DNA of 64,000 nucleotides from Acidobacteriota bacterium (lineage in GTDB: Bacteria; Acidobacteriota; Blastocatellia; RBC074). Below the pieces are notes generated by a model. The model saw only the letters and a list, made by a program, of their open reading frames with translations, was not told where the DNA came from and searched no databases. Each line of letters opens with the position of its first letter. Position 1 is the first letter of the stretch. Shown here piece after piece: positions 45,550 to 54,826 of this stretch. Both the position numbers and the translations under genes were made by a program. The DNA lies in assembly GCA_018269055.1 (NCBI GenBank), contig JAFDVI010000004.1, positions 186,001 through 250,000 on the forward strand, in the 5' to 3' direction.

Positions 45550-45913
45550 TCTTCGCCGCCGTAGCGGCGGTTGAATGTAGCCCAGTACTTCAGTGCTGGG
45601 TTGGCGAACAAACAAACCTTTGCGTCACATCGTGACGCTTGAAACGCCGCAATCACAACATCAAATTCAGTCGTCGCTACGCGACGAGAACATTTGACAC
45701 ACGCCTTCCCGGCGTTGAAACGAGCGGGCTAAACTCAACCGCCGCCACGCGGCGAAAACCGGATTCGTTTCAACGTGTTTCGTTTTGAAAAGGGAAGGCT
45801 TTTTGGATCGGGTTGCAATTAATGATGTGATTGTAAAGCGGCTTCTTAATCGCTTTAGAATGAATCGCGTTGGACGGGTAAAGAACCCGCCCTACACGTA
45901 ACCGACAACCTTT
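45550..45913. other. Intergenic region with a hairpin array
   Basis: About 360 nt between the VOC gene and sufU. 45556-45754 is a hairpin array; the rest (45755-45913) shows no gene or clear signal. Confidence 0.6.
45556..45754. repeat. Array of six REP-like hairpins
   Basis: Six palindromes at 45556-45570, 45581-45600, 45622-45638, 45671-45687, 45701-45715 and 45740-45754, each with arms of 5-8 bp (for example CCCAGTAC..GTGCTGGG, GCGTCAC..GTGACGC and TCGTCGC.TAC.GCGACGA). They differ in sequence, so this is a mixed array of related elements rather than tandem copies. Confidence 0.78.
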
Positions 45914-46384
45914 CTATGTTCCGTCGTCGGGCTGTTCGGTGGAAACCGCGTCGTCTTTGCCTTCCAGGGCGGCTTTCAGCGTGTGCCAAGAAAGGCTGGC
46001 GCATTTGACGCGCGCCGGAAATTCGCGGACGCCTGCCAAAATCTTCAATCGGCCAAGGTGGTTTTCTTCGGTTTCAGGATCAAGTTCCCCTTTCACCATG
46101 TGGTGAAATTCGTCGAACATCGTTTCGGCTTCTGCTTTGGATTTGCCTTTGACGGCGGCGGTCATCATTGAAGCCGAAGCTTTGGAAATGGCGCAGCCCT
46201 GTCCCTGGAAAGCGACGTCCTTGATCGTTTCGCCGTCCAGTTCCAGGTACAGCGTCAGTTGGTCACCGCACAGCGGGTTGTACCCTTCCTGATGGCGGTT
46301 GGCGGTTTCCAGCACACGAAAGTTTCGCGGCTTTTTGTTATGGTCAAGGATAACCTGTTGATAGAGTTCGCTTACGTCAGCCAT
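45914..46384 (-). CDS. sufU: SufU-type Fe-S scaffold / sulfur-transfer protein
   Basis: A 156-residue protein with the SufU/IscU fold: LYQQVILDHNKKPRNFR, the Cys in NPLCGDQLTLYLELDGE, GQGCAISKASASMMTAAVKG and RVKCASLSWHTLKAAL (three conserved Cys). In Bacillus, SufU receives sulfur from SufS through a zinc site. It is the last gene in the suf operon here. Confidence 0.92.
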   Translation of the reverse strand: MADVSELYQQVILDHNKKPRNFRVLETANRHQEGYNPLCGDQLTLYLELDGETIKDVAFQGQGCAISKASASMMTAAVKGKSKAEAETMFDEFHHMVKGELDPETEENHLGRLKILAGVREFPARVKCASLSWHTLKAALEGKDDAVSTEQPDDGT

Positions 46385-46392
46385 AAATCAAT

Positions 46393-46926
46393 TCATTGAT
46401 ACGCCGCGAGCTTGCGCAGCAATTCTGCGCGCGTCGTGCGGCAAAGATTTCCACCCGTGAAAAATGCGTCTTCGGTGACTTCGTGCGTAGCAAAGGCAGG
46501 AAATTGCACCACCATCAAATCTTCCAGCCCATCAGATTCGGTTTCGCACAAAATCAATCCTTCCAATTCGCCTTCGAAAACGTCCACGGAAAACACACGA
46601 CCTTGGTGGTGATAATAATACCGCTCTTTCTTCAGATGATCTCCGGCCAAATTATCGAACAGTTTGTGCTCTTCCGGCGACAGAAGAATGCGACTGATCG
46701 TTTGAAAGTACGGCGACGCCGATTCAGCTTTTTTGTTCAGTTTGACGACGCGCCGACCGGTGTCTGTGTCCGTCTGCACCCGAAGCCGCAGCCGCGTGTT
46801 TTGCAGATATTTGTCTTCAAAGACTTTCGAGTATGATACGACTTGGGCTTGCCAGTTCGCGTTCGTGGGAACGAGGAATCTTCGTTCGTATTCGACGCGT
46901 GCATATTTGGCCTCTTCCGCATTCAT
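46393..46926 (-). CDS. CYTH-like triphosphate tunnel enzyme
   Basis: A 177-residue protein: KYARVEYERRFLVPTNAN is the CYTH N-terminal signature (EKExFL type), with RLRLRVQTDTDTGRRVVKL, FSVDVFEGELEGLILCETES, both typical tunnel strands. Members hydrolyse organic or inorganic triphosphates. It is 4 nt from the DJ-1-like gene and co-transcribed with suf; the reason is unclear. Confidence 0.8.
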   Translation of the reverse strand: MNAEEAKYARVEYERRFLVPTNANWQAQVVSYSKVFEDKYLQNTRLRLRVQTDTDTGRRVVKLNKKAESASPYFQTISRILLSPEEHKLFDNLAGDHLKKERYYYHHQGRVFSVDVFEGELEGLILCETESDGLEDLMVVQFPAFATHEVTEDAFFTGGNLCRTTRAELLRKLAAYQ

Positions 46927-46930
46927 CGGA

Positions 46931-47554
46931 TCAGGCTCCTGTTACCATTTGTCGTTCCGGGATAAATTCCGAAACTGTGGACAAGGCGCGCGCAATGAAT
47001 TCCTCTTCCTGACCAACCGGAGCGACATACGACAACGCATCAATTGCGGCTTGTTTTCCCGCCAATCGCCAGATCATCCACGTCGCCAGATATTGGCCGG
47101 ACAAACAGCCTCCGGCAGAAGCCAGATTGCCTTGCGCATAAAACGGTTGCGGCAACACGCGAAGCCCGGCGGCTTCCGCAATCGGCTTGGTTCCCATATC
47201 GGTGCAAACCGGCTTTCCTTCCAGCAATCCTAGCCGCGCCAAAATCAACGCGCCGGAACATTGCGAAGCGATCAACTGGCGTTGCGGGTCAACGTTAATT
47301 CGGGCCATCACCGAAGCGTCGCCAATCATTTGCACTGTCTTGCGTCCGCTGCCAAACAGCACAGCGTCGGCTTCCGCAACAAATTCCAACGGTTGTTGCG
47401 CGGCAACTTTGACGCCGTTCATCGAAGCGATGAATTCCGTCGGCGCGGTAATTTCCGCTTTCCACCCGGCGCGATCTACGCGGTTCAGGATGTGCGCGGC
47501 AACGAACGAATCAATTTCGTTGAAGCCGTCGAATGTGACCACCGCAATTTTCAT
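46931..47554 (-). CDS. DJ-1/PfpI-family protein
   Basis: A 207-residue protein: KIAVVTFDGFNEIDSFVAAH, ADAVLFGSGRKTVQMI, the nucleophile elbow LIASQCSGALILARLGLL and CTDMGTKPIAEAAGLRV. The conserved Cys suggests a protease-like or deglycase-like activity, but family function is unsettled. The ATG overlaps the sufS stop by 1 nt (TAATG). Confidence 0.85.
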   Translation of the reverse strand: MKIAVVTFDGFNEIDSFVAAHILNRVDRAGWKAEITAPTEFIASMNGVKVAAQQPLEFVAEADAVLFGSGRKTVQMIGDASVMARINVDPQRQLIASQCSGALILARLGLLEGKPVCTDMGTKPIAEAAGLRVLPQPFYAQGNLASAGGCLSGQYLATWMIWRLAGKQAAIDALSYVAPVGQEEEFIARALSTVSEFIPERQMVTGA

Positions 47555-48816
47555 TAACTGAAGACCTCGATTGTTTTTTGAATGCCTTCGGCCAGGGCGT
47601 CAATTTCGGCTTTGGTATTGTAAAAGGCCAGTGAAGCCCGCGCCGTGGCCGGAACGCCAAACCGTTTCATCACGGGTTGGGCGCAATGATGGCCGGCGCG
47701 AACGGCGATGCCTTCCTGATCCAAAATCGTGCCGACGTCGTGCGGATGAATGCCGTCAATCGTGAAGGACAGCACGCTCGCTTTTTCGCGCGCTGTGCCA
47801 ATGATCGTCACGCCGGGAATGGCGCCGATGGTTTCGGTGGCGTATTCCAGTAATTCGTGTTCGTAGGCAGCGATTCTGTCCAAGCCAATGTTATTCAAAT
47901 AATCAATCGCCACGCCCAAACCGATGGCGTCGGCGATGTTCGGCGTTCCTGCTTCGAACTTGTATGGCAGCGAGTTATACGTCGTTTTCTCAAACGTCAC
48001 CGAAGCAATCATGTCTCCGCCGCCGAAAACAGGCGGCATGGATTCCAGCCAGTGGCTTTTGCCGTACAACACACCGATGCCGGTTGGCCCGCACAACTTG
48101 TGACCGGAAAATGCGTAAAAGTCACAATCCAGGTCACGCACGTCAATTTTCAAATGCGGCGCGGCTTGCGCTCCGTCAATCAGCACAGGAATGTCCTGGC
48201 TGTGCGCCAGTTCGATAATGCGTTTTACTGGATTAATCGTGCCCAGCGCGTTGGAGATGTGATTGACGGCGACGATCTTCACCTTTGGATTCAGCATCGC
48301 GGCGAATTCATCCATCAGCAATTCGCCTGCGTCGTTGATCGGAATCACGCGGAGCGTCGCGCCGGTCATTTCGCACAGCATCTGCCACGGAACGATGTTC
48401 GAGTGATGCTCCATCGCCGAAATAATGATTTCGTCTCCGGCGTGAACGAATTTGCGGCCAAAACTGAGCGCGACCAGATTGATGCTGGCCGTGGTGCCGC
48501 TGGTGTAAATGATTTCGTGCGAATCGGCGGCGTTAAGGAAGTGCTGGATTTTGACGCGGGCGTCTTCATATTCGCGCGTCGCCAGTTGGCTCAGATAATG
48601 GACGCCGCGATGCACGTTGGAGTTTTGTTCGGCGTAATAGCGTTCCAAGGCGTCAATGACGACCTGCGGTTTTTGCGAAGTCGCAGCGCTGTCCAAATAC
48701 ACCAGCGGACAACCGTGAACCGTCTGGTTCAAGATCGGAAAGTCGCGGCGAATCCGTTCGACATCGAAACCGTTGTTTTCTGACGGCGCTGTTTCGCGCT
48801 CCAACGCGGCCTGCAT
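47554..48816 (-). CDS. sufS: SufS cysteine desulfurase
   Basis: A 420-residue PLP enzyme: NQTVHGCPLVYLDSAATSQK, VHRGVHYLSQLAT, IYTSGTTASINLVA, the PLP lysine in FSGHKLCGPTGIGVLYG, and the catalytic Cys in RAGHHCAQPVM. It converts cysteine to alanine and passes persulfide to SufU or SufE. It begins one base after the sufD stop, so the pair is coupled. Confidence 0.95.
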   Translation of the reverse strand: MQAALERETAPSENNGFDVERIRRDFPILNQTVHGCPLVYLDSAATSQKPQVVIDALERYYAEQNSNVHRGVHYLSQLATREYEDARVKIQHFLNAADSHEIIYTSGTTASINLVALSFGRKFVHAGDEIIISAMEHHSNIVPWQMLCEMTGATLRVIPINDAGELLMDEFAAMLNPKVKIVAVNHISNALGTINPVKRIIELAHSQDIPVLIDGAQAAPHLKIDVRDLDCDFYAFSGHKLCGPTGIGVLYGKSHWLESMPPVFGGGDMIASVTFEKTTYNSLPYKFEAGTPNIADAIGLGVAIDYLNNIGLDRIAAYEHELLEYATETIGAIPGVTIIGTAREKASVLSFTIDGIHPHDVGTILDQEGIAVRAGHHCAQPVMKRFGVPATARASLAFYNTKAEIDALAEGIQKTIEVFS

Positions 48817-50151
48817 TTAGTTTACCTCCAAACTTTGGTGCAATTTATCCAGCACCATTTTGTCCAATTGTTCGCGCACGGATTTCAACTTGATCTTACT
48901 GATCACGTCTTCGGCAAAGCCAAAAGTCAGCAACGCGCGCGCTTTTTCCTGACTGATGCCGCGCGAAGCCAGGTAAAACAACTCTTCGTCTTCGAGCTGC
49001 CCGACCGTCGCGCCATGGGAACACTTCACGTCATCAGCGAAAATTTCCAATTCCGGTTTTGTGTCCACGAGCGCTTCGGCGGACAGCAACAGGTTTTTGT
49101 TGAGCTGTCGCGCATCGGTCAGCAAAGCGCCTGCGCGGACAAAGACTTTGCCGTTGAACACCGCGCGGCCTCGCCCGTCCAAAATGCCTTTGTAAAGTTG
49201 ATGACTGTTGGAATGGGGTTTCTGGTGATCAATCACCGTGTGGCTGTCGGTGTGCTGTTTTCCCGTGACGACGTACAATCCGTCAATCGTCGTTTCGATG
49301 TTTTCGTCGCTGACGGCAACGTTCAGGTTATGGCGAGCGATCTCTGCGCCAAGCGAAATCGCGTAGGATTTGTAGTTGCTGTCGCGTTCCTGATGGACTT
49401 CGGTCGTGGCGATGTGAAATGCGCGTTCGCTTTCTTCCTGCAACCGGTAATGATCAAGCGCAGCGTTTTGCCGCACGACGACTTCGGTCACGGCATTCGT
49501 AAAGTAAATTTCTTCGCCCAGCGATGCGTAACTTTCGATCAATGTCGCCGCCGAAGCTTCTTCGGCGACGACCAGCACACGTGGATGCAAAACGGCCGTC
49601 TCTGATGAAGTTGAAAGAAACAGCAAGTGAATTGGCGCTTCGACCGCATTGCCTTTGGGGATGTGAACGAACGCTCCATCACCAACATTCGCCGTATTCA
49701 GCGCCGTGAAAACCTGCTCGCGATAATTGGCGTACACGCCTAAATGTTCGCTGACGGTTTTGCCGAGTTCCGCCGGGACTTCCGCCAAATTGCTGACCGT
49801 CACACCATCAGGCAAGCCGGTCAGATTCGACAACTCACGCGCAAACAATCCGTTGACGAAAACCAGTTGGCTACAACGCGAATCGGCGAAGGTGAACGGG
49901 TTGATGCTTTCCGGTGTCAGCCCATCCAATTCCAGATCGAGCAATTGCCGAAATGGTGTTTTCAAAACCGGTGCAATGTTGGTGTACTTCCACTCTTCAA
50001 CGTGCGTCGTCGGAAAGTCGAGTTCTTCAAAACTTTCGCCCGCGCGCTGTCGCAAATTCACCAGCCACGCCGGGTCTTTGTCTTCGCGCGTTTTAGCAAC
50101 CAGCTTATATGCTGAAAAATGATTTTCCTTCTCTGTTGCTGCTTGAGCCAT
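48817..50151 (-). CDS. sufD: SufD Fe-S cluster assembly protein
   Basis: A 444-residue SUF scaffold subunit with the family's beta-helix core: KGNAVEAPIHLLFLS, LVVAEEASAATLIESYASLG, DHQKPHSNSHQLYKGILDGR, and ADDVKCSHGATVGQLEDEEL, RGISQEKARALLTFGFAED. SufD binds SufB and SufC. It is separated from sufC by two small unrelated genes. Confidence 0.93.
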   Translation of the reverse strand: MAQAATEKENHFSAYKLVAKTREDKDPAWLVNLRQRAGESFEELDFPTTHVEEWKYTNIAPVLKTPFRQLLDLELDGLTPESINPFTFADSRCSQLVFVNGLFARELSNLTGLPDGVTVSNLAEVPAELGKTVSEHLGVYANYREQVFTALNTANVGDGAFVHIPKGNAVEAPIHLLFLSTSSETAVLHPRVLVVAEEASAATLIESYASLGEEIYFTNAVTEVVVRQNAALDHYRLQEESERAFHIATTEVHQERDSNYKSYAISLGAEIARHNLNVAVSDENIETTIDGLYVVTGKQHTDSHTVIDHQKPHSNSHQLYKGILDGRGRAVFNGKVFVRAGALLTDARQLNKNLLLSAEALVDTKPELEIFADDVKCSHGATVGQLEDEELFYLASRGISQEKARALLTFGFAEDVISKIKLKSVREQLDKMVLDKLHQSLEVN

Positions 50152-50198
50152 AACTGATTCAAAAACTGAAATTTTATGTTCGCGGACGAGCGACGCAA

Positions 50199-50438
50199 CT
50201 ATCTGGGTAGAAACTCGTCTCTGAAAAAGATTACGCCAATAGCGAAAATCAAAAAGGCAAGTAACAGAAGTCCATAAGAACCAAGACCAATTCCATTGAC
50301 TAAATTTTTTAACGCTGCCTGATTTTCAGGTAACCCAGAATCACCATTGTTGTTCGGTCCTGTTTTAGCGTTCAGATAGATCAATGCCCCAATATAGGCA
50401 GCTAACGTTAGTAAAAATATGATCAACCCCAACGACAT
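50199..50438 (-). CDS. Small membrane protein of unknown function
   Basis: A 79-residue protein with two predicted membrane helices (IIFLLTLAAYIGALIYL; LGSYGLLLLAFLIFAIGVIFF) joined by a polar loop (NAKTGPNNNGDSG). No family recognised. It lies inside the suf operon between the aspartic protease and sufD. Confidence 0.65.
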   Translation of the reverse strand: MSLGLIIFLLTLAAYIGALIYLNAKTGPNNNGDSGLPENQAALKNLVNGIGLGSYGLLLLAFLIFAIGVIFFRDEFLPR

Positions 50439-50464
50439 ACTGTTTTACTGCTTGAGCCAAAAAT

Positions 50465-50878
50465 CTATTTCACTTTGGAAACTGCCTGATCGGGATGTGC
50501 CGGATTGGGAACCAACCGTTGACCACCACAATCAACAAATAAGTCCAACTTTTCGAGTACGGTTTGGCCAATCAGCACTTCATCGCCTAGCACCAACGCC
50601 TCCTCGGCAGTTCGGCGTCCGTTGAGAGTGAACCAGATTGGTTCGGTGATCCCTACAACTTCTTTGCGTCCGTCGGCATATTCAGCGGTTGTATGGTCAA
50701 CGATCTCAATGCCTAAATTTTCGACGACATCTATTGGCACGACGCTTCGGACTGCGCCAGTGTCTACAACCGCTGTCGCCTCATAACGTCTGACTTCCCC
50801 AGGCTTGATCTGCCCACCTTTGGCTTGTTTTGCATCAAAGATGTTGGTCAACAATGCTTGAACTCTTACTTCTCCCAT
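50465..50878 (-). CDS. Retropepsin-like aspartic protease family protein
   Basis: About 137 residues. AVVDTGAVRSVVPIDVV carries a DTGA active-site motif, and LGDEVLIGQTVLEKLDLFVD the typical C-terminal ILG-like strand of clan-AA retroviral-type proteases. A strong AAGGAGG site supports the ATG at 50878 over the longer frame. It would work as a homodimer; target unknown. It sits 20 nt after sufC. Confidence 0.8.
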   Translation of the reverse strand: MGEVRVQALLTNIFDAKQAKGGQIKPGEVRRYEATAVVDTGAVRSVVPIDVVENLGIEIVDHTTAEYADGRKEVVGITEPIWFTLNGRRTAEEALVLGDEVLIGQTVLEKLDLFVDCGGQRLVPNPAHPDQAVSKVK

Positions 50879-50898
50879 AAGTACCTCCTTGCTGAGAA

Positions 50899-51654
50899 TT
50901 ACGCTGCCGCGCTGGCGGACTTGATCCAATCGTAGCCTTTCTTTTCCAATTCCAACGCCAACTCTTTGCCGCCCGATTTGACGATCTGGCCTCTGTACAA
51001 CACGTGAACGACATCCGGTTCAATGTAATCCAGCAAGCGCTGGTAATGCGTTACCAAAATGATGGCGTTGTCTTTGTTGGCGAGTTTGTTGACGCCGCCC
51101 GCGACGACACGCAACGCGTCAATGTCCAAGCCGGAATCGGTTTCATCCAGCACAGCCAAGCGTGGTTCCAACACGGCCATTTGCAGGATTTCGTTGCGTT
51201 TCTTTTCGCCGCCGGAAAAGCCTTCGTTGACCGAACGATTGATAAAGCTTTTGTCCATTTCGACGACTTTGATTTTTTCCTGAATTAGGTCATCGAATTC
51301 CAGCGGATCAAGCTCTTCGCGACCATCGTGCTTGGCTTTTTCGTTGTAAGCCATTCGCAAAAAGTTGGCGTTGCTGACACCCGGAATTTCAATCGGGTAT
51401 TGAAACGCCAGAAAAACTCCCTCCCTCGCCCGCTCATCCGGTTTCAGTTCCAGCAGGTTTTTGCCTTCGTAAATCACTTCGCCGCCGGTCACTTCGTAGC
51501 TCGGATGCCCGGCCAGAACCTTCGCCAGCGTGCTTTTGCCCGAACCATTCGGTCCCATAATCGCGTGAATCTCGCCGGCTTTAACCGTCAGGTTCAAGCC
51601 TTTCAAAATCTCTTTGCCATCAATTGTGGCGTGTAAATTCCGAATCTCTAACAC
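50899..51654 (-). CDS. sufC: SufC Fe-S assembly ATPase
   Basis: A 251-residue ABC-type ATPase: Walker [10 protein letters not shown], signature [15 protein letters not shown], Walker [14 protein letters not shown]-loop [14 protein letters not shown]. SufC drives conformational change of SufBCD. It is followed by the DinB gene's repeat-bearing gap upstream and by the protease downstream. Confidence 0.95.
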   Translation of the reverse strand: MLEIRNLHATIDGKEILKGLNLTVKAGEIHAIMGPNGSGKSTLAKVLAGHPSYEVTGGEVIYEGKNLLELKPDERAREGVFLAFQYPIEIPGVSNANFLRMAYNEKAKHDGREELDPLEFDDLIQEKIKVVEMDKSFINRSVNEGFSGGEKKRNEILQMAVLEPRLAVLDETDSGLDIDALRVVAGGVNKLANKDNAIILVTHYQRLLDYIEPDVVHVLYRGQIVKSGGKELALELEKKGYDWIKSASAAA

Positions 51655-51711
51655 TGAAAACTCTCCCTCCCGCTCCCGAGCGAGATCGCTCTAAATCAAA
51701 CCTGGTAAATA

Positions 51712-51780
51712 GACAGGATTTACAAGATTGAACAGGATTGGTAGTTGAGCTTTCATCTTGATAATCCTGTAAATCCTGTC
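51712..51780. repeat. Empty ACAGGATT-family inverted pair
   Basis: Arms 51712-51739 and 51763-51780 share GACAGGATTTACA.GATT in inverted orientation. No gene between them. It lies in the 148-nt gap between the DinB and sufC genes. Confidence 0.8.
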
Positions 51781-51802
51781 TGAAAGTTTTGCCCTGCATC
51801 TA

Positions 51803-52279
51803 TTACGACAACTTCAAATCTTCACCGGTACACTGTTTCGTCAGCAACATGATTTGCCCTGTGTGCAGCGCGAAATGTTGCACGATGCGCAGAATCGCCT
51901 GCATCACCGTCACATCGTTTCCTTGAATCTCTTTGCGTTCGAGCAAACTGTTTGGATCAACTTCGGCCAGCACTTGATCAGCCTTCGTCAGCGTTTCTTT
52001 TAATCGAGCCAGCAACTGTTCGCGCGTAAAACCGCCGCGTTCGCCGAATTCGTGTTCGCGGTCGCGGGTGTACGGCAAATCGCCTACGCCGCCGACGATC
52101 CACTGCTGCACGTTGCCCGAAAGATGCAGGATCAAATTGCCGATGCTATTGGAGACTTCGTTGGCTCTCAGCCAGACATCTTCATCCGACAACAGCGACA
52201 AACAACGTTCAACTCTCGGCAAATAGTACGACGCGAAATACCATCGCGCCTGATCCAGAAAATACTTTGAAGCGTCCAT
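51803..52279 (-). CDS. DinB-family (DUF1572-like) protein
   Basis: A 158-residue four-helix protein: FLDQARWYFASYYLPRVERC, LRANEVSNSIGNLILHLSGN, and the C-terminal LRIVQHFALHTGQIMLLTKQ. The family's metal-binding histidines are present. DinB-like proteins use thiol cofactors in some bacteria; role here unknown. It starts 2 nt after the ridA stop. Confidence 0.82.
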   Translation of the reverse strand: MDASKYFLDQARWYFASYYLPRVERCLSLLSDEDVWLRANEVSNSIGNLILHLSGNVQQWIVGGVGDLPYTRDREHEFGERGGFTREQLLARLKETLTKADQVLAEVDPNSLLERKEIQGNDVTVMQAILRIVQHFALHTGQIMLLTKQCTGEDLKLS

Positions 52280-52281
52280 TC

Positions 52282-52725
52282 TTATTCTTCCACCTCCACA
52301 ATCGCTTCAATCTCAACCGGAATGTTGTGCGGCAGCGACCCCATGCCGACCGCCGAGCGCGCGTGACGACCGGCGTCGCCAAACACTTCGACAAACAGGT
52401 CAGAACAGCCGTTGATCACAAATGGTTGATCGCCAAAATCCGGCGTGGCGTTGACCATTCCCAAAACCTTGACCACGCGTTTCACTTTTCGCAGCGACCC
52501 AAGCTCCTGTTTGATAACGGCCAGCAGAATCAACCCCGTTTCGCGCGCGAATTCGTAACCTTGCTCTTTGGTGAATTCGACGCCGATCTTTCCGCTGACG
52601 AGCACACCTTTGCCTGCCAGATACAGCAGATTGCCCGTGCGGACTGCGTGAACGTAATTTCCCGCGGGTTCCGGCACAGGCGGTAAAGTCGCTTCCACGC
52701 TGATCAATTTTCCAGTAACACTCAC
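52282..52725 (-). CDS. RidA-family enamine/imine deaminase
   Basis: A 147-residue RidA/YjgF protein: LYLAGKGVLVSGKIGVEFTK, VVKVLGMVNATPDFGDQPFV, GRHARSAVGMGSLPHNIPVE (active-site Arg). RidA removes 2-aminoacrylate formed by PLP enzymes such as cysteine and serine dehydratases. Its place right after sufB is unusual and may protect the cysteine-desulfurase pathway; that link is inference. Confidence 0.88.
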   Translation of the reverse strand: MSVTGKLISVEATLPPVPEPAGNYVHAVRTGNLLYLAGKGVLVSGKIGVEFTKEQGYEFARETGLILLAVIKQELGSLRKVKRVVKVLGMVNATPDFGDQPFVINGCSDLFVEVFGDAGRHARSAVGMGSLPHNIPVEIEAIVEVEE

Positions 52726-52748
52726 TTAAGCCTCCAGTTTTTGAGTAG

Positions 52749-54188
52749 CTAACCGACGCTGCCTTCCAGCTTCAGCCCCAACAAGCGCGTCGCTTCGACG
52801 GCGAATTCCATCGGCAGTTCGCGGAACACTTCTTTGCAAAATCCGTTGATGATCATCGAAACGGCGTCTTCAGTGGAAATGCCGCGCTGATTGAAATAGA
52901 AAATTTGCTCTTCGCTGATTTTCGATGTTGAAGCTTCGTGTTCGATCTTGGCGGTATTGTTGCCGACTTCCAGATACGGAAACGTGTTTGCCCCACATTC
53001 GCGGCCAATCAGCAAGCTGTCGCATTGCGAATAGTTCCGCGCGTTTTCGGCTTTCGGCAAAATCTTGACCAGGCCACGATAGCTGTTGTTCGAGCGTCCG
53101 GCGGAAATGCCTTTGCTGACGATACGGCTCCGAGTGTTTTTGCCGATGTGAATCATCTTCGTGCCGGTGTCGGCCTGCTGCCTGTGGTTGGTTAGCGCGA
53201 CGGAATAAAACTCGCCGATGGAATTGTCTCCCTGCAAAATGCAACTTGGATATTTCCAGGTGATCGCCGAGCCGGTTTCGACCTGCGTCCACGAAATCTT
53301 GGAATTGACGCCGCGACACGCGCCGCGTTTGGTGACGAAGTTGTAAATGCCGCCTTTGCCTTCTTCGTCGCCCGCGTACCAGTTTTGTACCGTCGAGTAT
53401 TTGATCTCCGCGTTATCCAGTGCGACCAGTTCGACAACCGCTGCGTGCAATTGATTCTTATCGAATTTGGGAGCTGTACAGCCTTCGAGATATGAGACGT
53501 AACTACTTTCTTCCGCGACGATTAGCGTCCGTTCAAACTGACCCGACTCCGAGTTGTTAATGCGGAAGTAAGACGACAATTCCATCGGGCATCGGACGCC
53601 TTTCGGAATGAAACAAAACGAACCATCGGAAAAGACTGCTGAATTCAGCGTGGCGAAGAAATTGTCGGTGTACGGCACAACTGAGCCCAGATATTTTTTG
53701 ACCAGTTCCGGGTAATCGCGAACCGCTTCGGAGAACGAGCAGAAGATGACTCCCTCCTTCGCCAGCTTTTCCTTAAAGGTTGTGGCGACTGAGACGCTGT
53801 CGAAGATTGCGTCCACGGCTACGTTGGCCAGCAGCTTCTGCTCGTGAAGCGGGATGCCCAGCTTCTCGAACGTGTCGAGCAGTTCCGGGTCAACCTCGTC
53901 CAAACTTTCCAACTTCTTCTTCGGCTTCGGCGCGGAGTAATAAATGATGTCCTGATAATCAATTTTCGGGTAATTGACGTTCGCCCATTCCGGTTCCGTC
54001 ATCGTCAACCAGTGGCGAAACGCTTTCAGCCGCCATTCCAGCAACCATTCCGGCTCGTTCTTTTTCGCGGAAATCAGGCGAACGATGTCTTCGTTCAGCC
54101 CACGCGGAATGGTTTCGGCCTCAATGTCGGTGACAAAGCCGTATTTATATTCTCGATTGGCAAGTGCTTCTACAGCCGCTGTGCTCAT
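52749..54188 (-). CDS. sufB: SufB Fe-S cluster scaffold
   Basis: A 479-residue Suf[98 protein letters not shown]. It is the first structural gene of the suf operon, preceded by an operator-like site at 54203-54220 and a GGAG site. Confidence 0.95.
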   Translation of the reverse strand: MSTAAVEALANREYKYGFVTDIEAETIPRGLNEDIVRLISAKKNEPEWLLEWRLKAFRHWLTMTEPEWANVNYPKIDYQDIIYYSAPKPKKKLESLDEVDPELLDTFEKLGIPLHEQKLLANVAVDAIFDSVSVATTFKEKLAKEGVIFCSFSEAVRDYPELVKKYLGSVVPYTDNFFATLNSAVFSDGSFCFIPKGVRCPMELSSYFRINNSESGQFERTLIVAEESSYVSYLEGCTAPKFDKNQLHAAVVELVALDNAEIKYSTVQNWYAGDEEGKGGIYNFVTKRGACRGVNSKISWTQVETGSAITWKYPSCILQGDNSIGEFYSVALTNHRQQADTGTKMIHIGKNTRSRIVSKGISAGRSNNSYRGLVKILPKAENARNYSQCDSLLIGRECGANTFPYLEVGNNTAKIEHEASTSKISEEQIFYFNQRGISTEDAVSMIINGFCKEVFRELPMEFAVEATRLLGLKLEGSVG

Positions 54189-54202
54189 CTGCTTTCTCCA
54201 AA

Positions 54203-54220
54203 GTTGACAAAAGAGTCAGG
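54203..54220. promoter_or_regulatory. Putative Rrf2 operator upstream of sufB
   Basis: On the minus strand it reads CCTGAC-N4-TGTCA with outer half-sites matching the palindrome upstream of the Rrf2 gene (shared CCTGAC and TTGTCA). It lies about 15 nt before the sufB ATG. Confidence 0.6.
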
Positions 54221-54236
54221 TATTACCCTAAATTTT

Positions 54237-54767
54237 TTAACTGCTTAACGTTCCAGTCGGAACTGCTGACTTAGCCAGCGGCAGCCGACTACCATTCTTG
54301 CTGGTGATCTGAACGAACTTCACATCCAGCGCGCCGGTCAGTAACGCCGAAACCGGAACTTGATCAAACACACTGTTGACGAAATCCGTGATGCTGGTCC
54401 AAACCGGACGTAATCCACAATCACTGTGATGCACGCAAGTGTCTTGATTCCCAGTGAATTGCGAACAAATTTCCTGCTCAGATGGCACACCGCCAAGCAC
54501 GCGCATTACCTCGCCCAGCGAAATTTCCGAACTGGGTCGTGTCAATCGGTAACCGCCTTTTGGTCCGCGAACGCTTTCGACAATGCCGCTGCGGCTCAAA
54601 GTCCACAGAATTTTTTCGACATAGGCGACCGACAAGCCTTCGCGGTCGGCGATGTCACGAACAAACATCGCGCCTGGCTCCAGATTGGAGTCAGTATTGC
54701 TTTGCTGTTCTCGTGCCAACTGCAAAATGCAGCGCAGCCCATATTCTTCTTGAGACGTAATTTTCAC
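54237..54767 (-). CDS. Rrf2-family Fe-S-type transcriptional regulator
   Basis: A regulator with the Rrf2 winged-helix (ITSQEEYGLRCILQLA, SVAYVEKILWTLSRSGIVES, VRGPKGGYRLTRPSSEISLG) and a C-terminal Cys cluster (CSQFTGNQDTCVHHSDC), which in IscR-like proteins holds a [2Fe-2S] cluster. The best start is a GTG at 54767, since homologues begin close to KITSQEEYG; a GTG at 54815 would add 16 residues. It most likely senses Fe-S status and controls suf through the CCTGAC..TTGTCA sites. Confidence 0.85.
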   Translation of the reverse strand: MKITSQEEYGLRCILQLAREQQSNTDSNLEPGAMFVRDIADREGLSVAYVEKILWTLSRSGIVESVRGPKGGYRLTRPSSEISLGEVMRVLGGVPSEQEICSQFTGNQDTCVHHSDCGLRPVWTSITDFVNSVFDQVPVSALLTGALDVKFVQITSKNGSRLPLAKSAVPTGTLSS

Positions 54768-54826
54768 TGGAGTAACCGCTTTGTTTTGTTCTTGATCGAA
54801 GCCGAATACTAACACTCGCTTCCGTA

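Noticed and set aside
45556-45754. Possible CRISPR array
   Set aside because: The hairpins differ in sequence and have no regular direct repeat or spacer length, and no cas gene is near.
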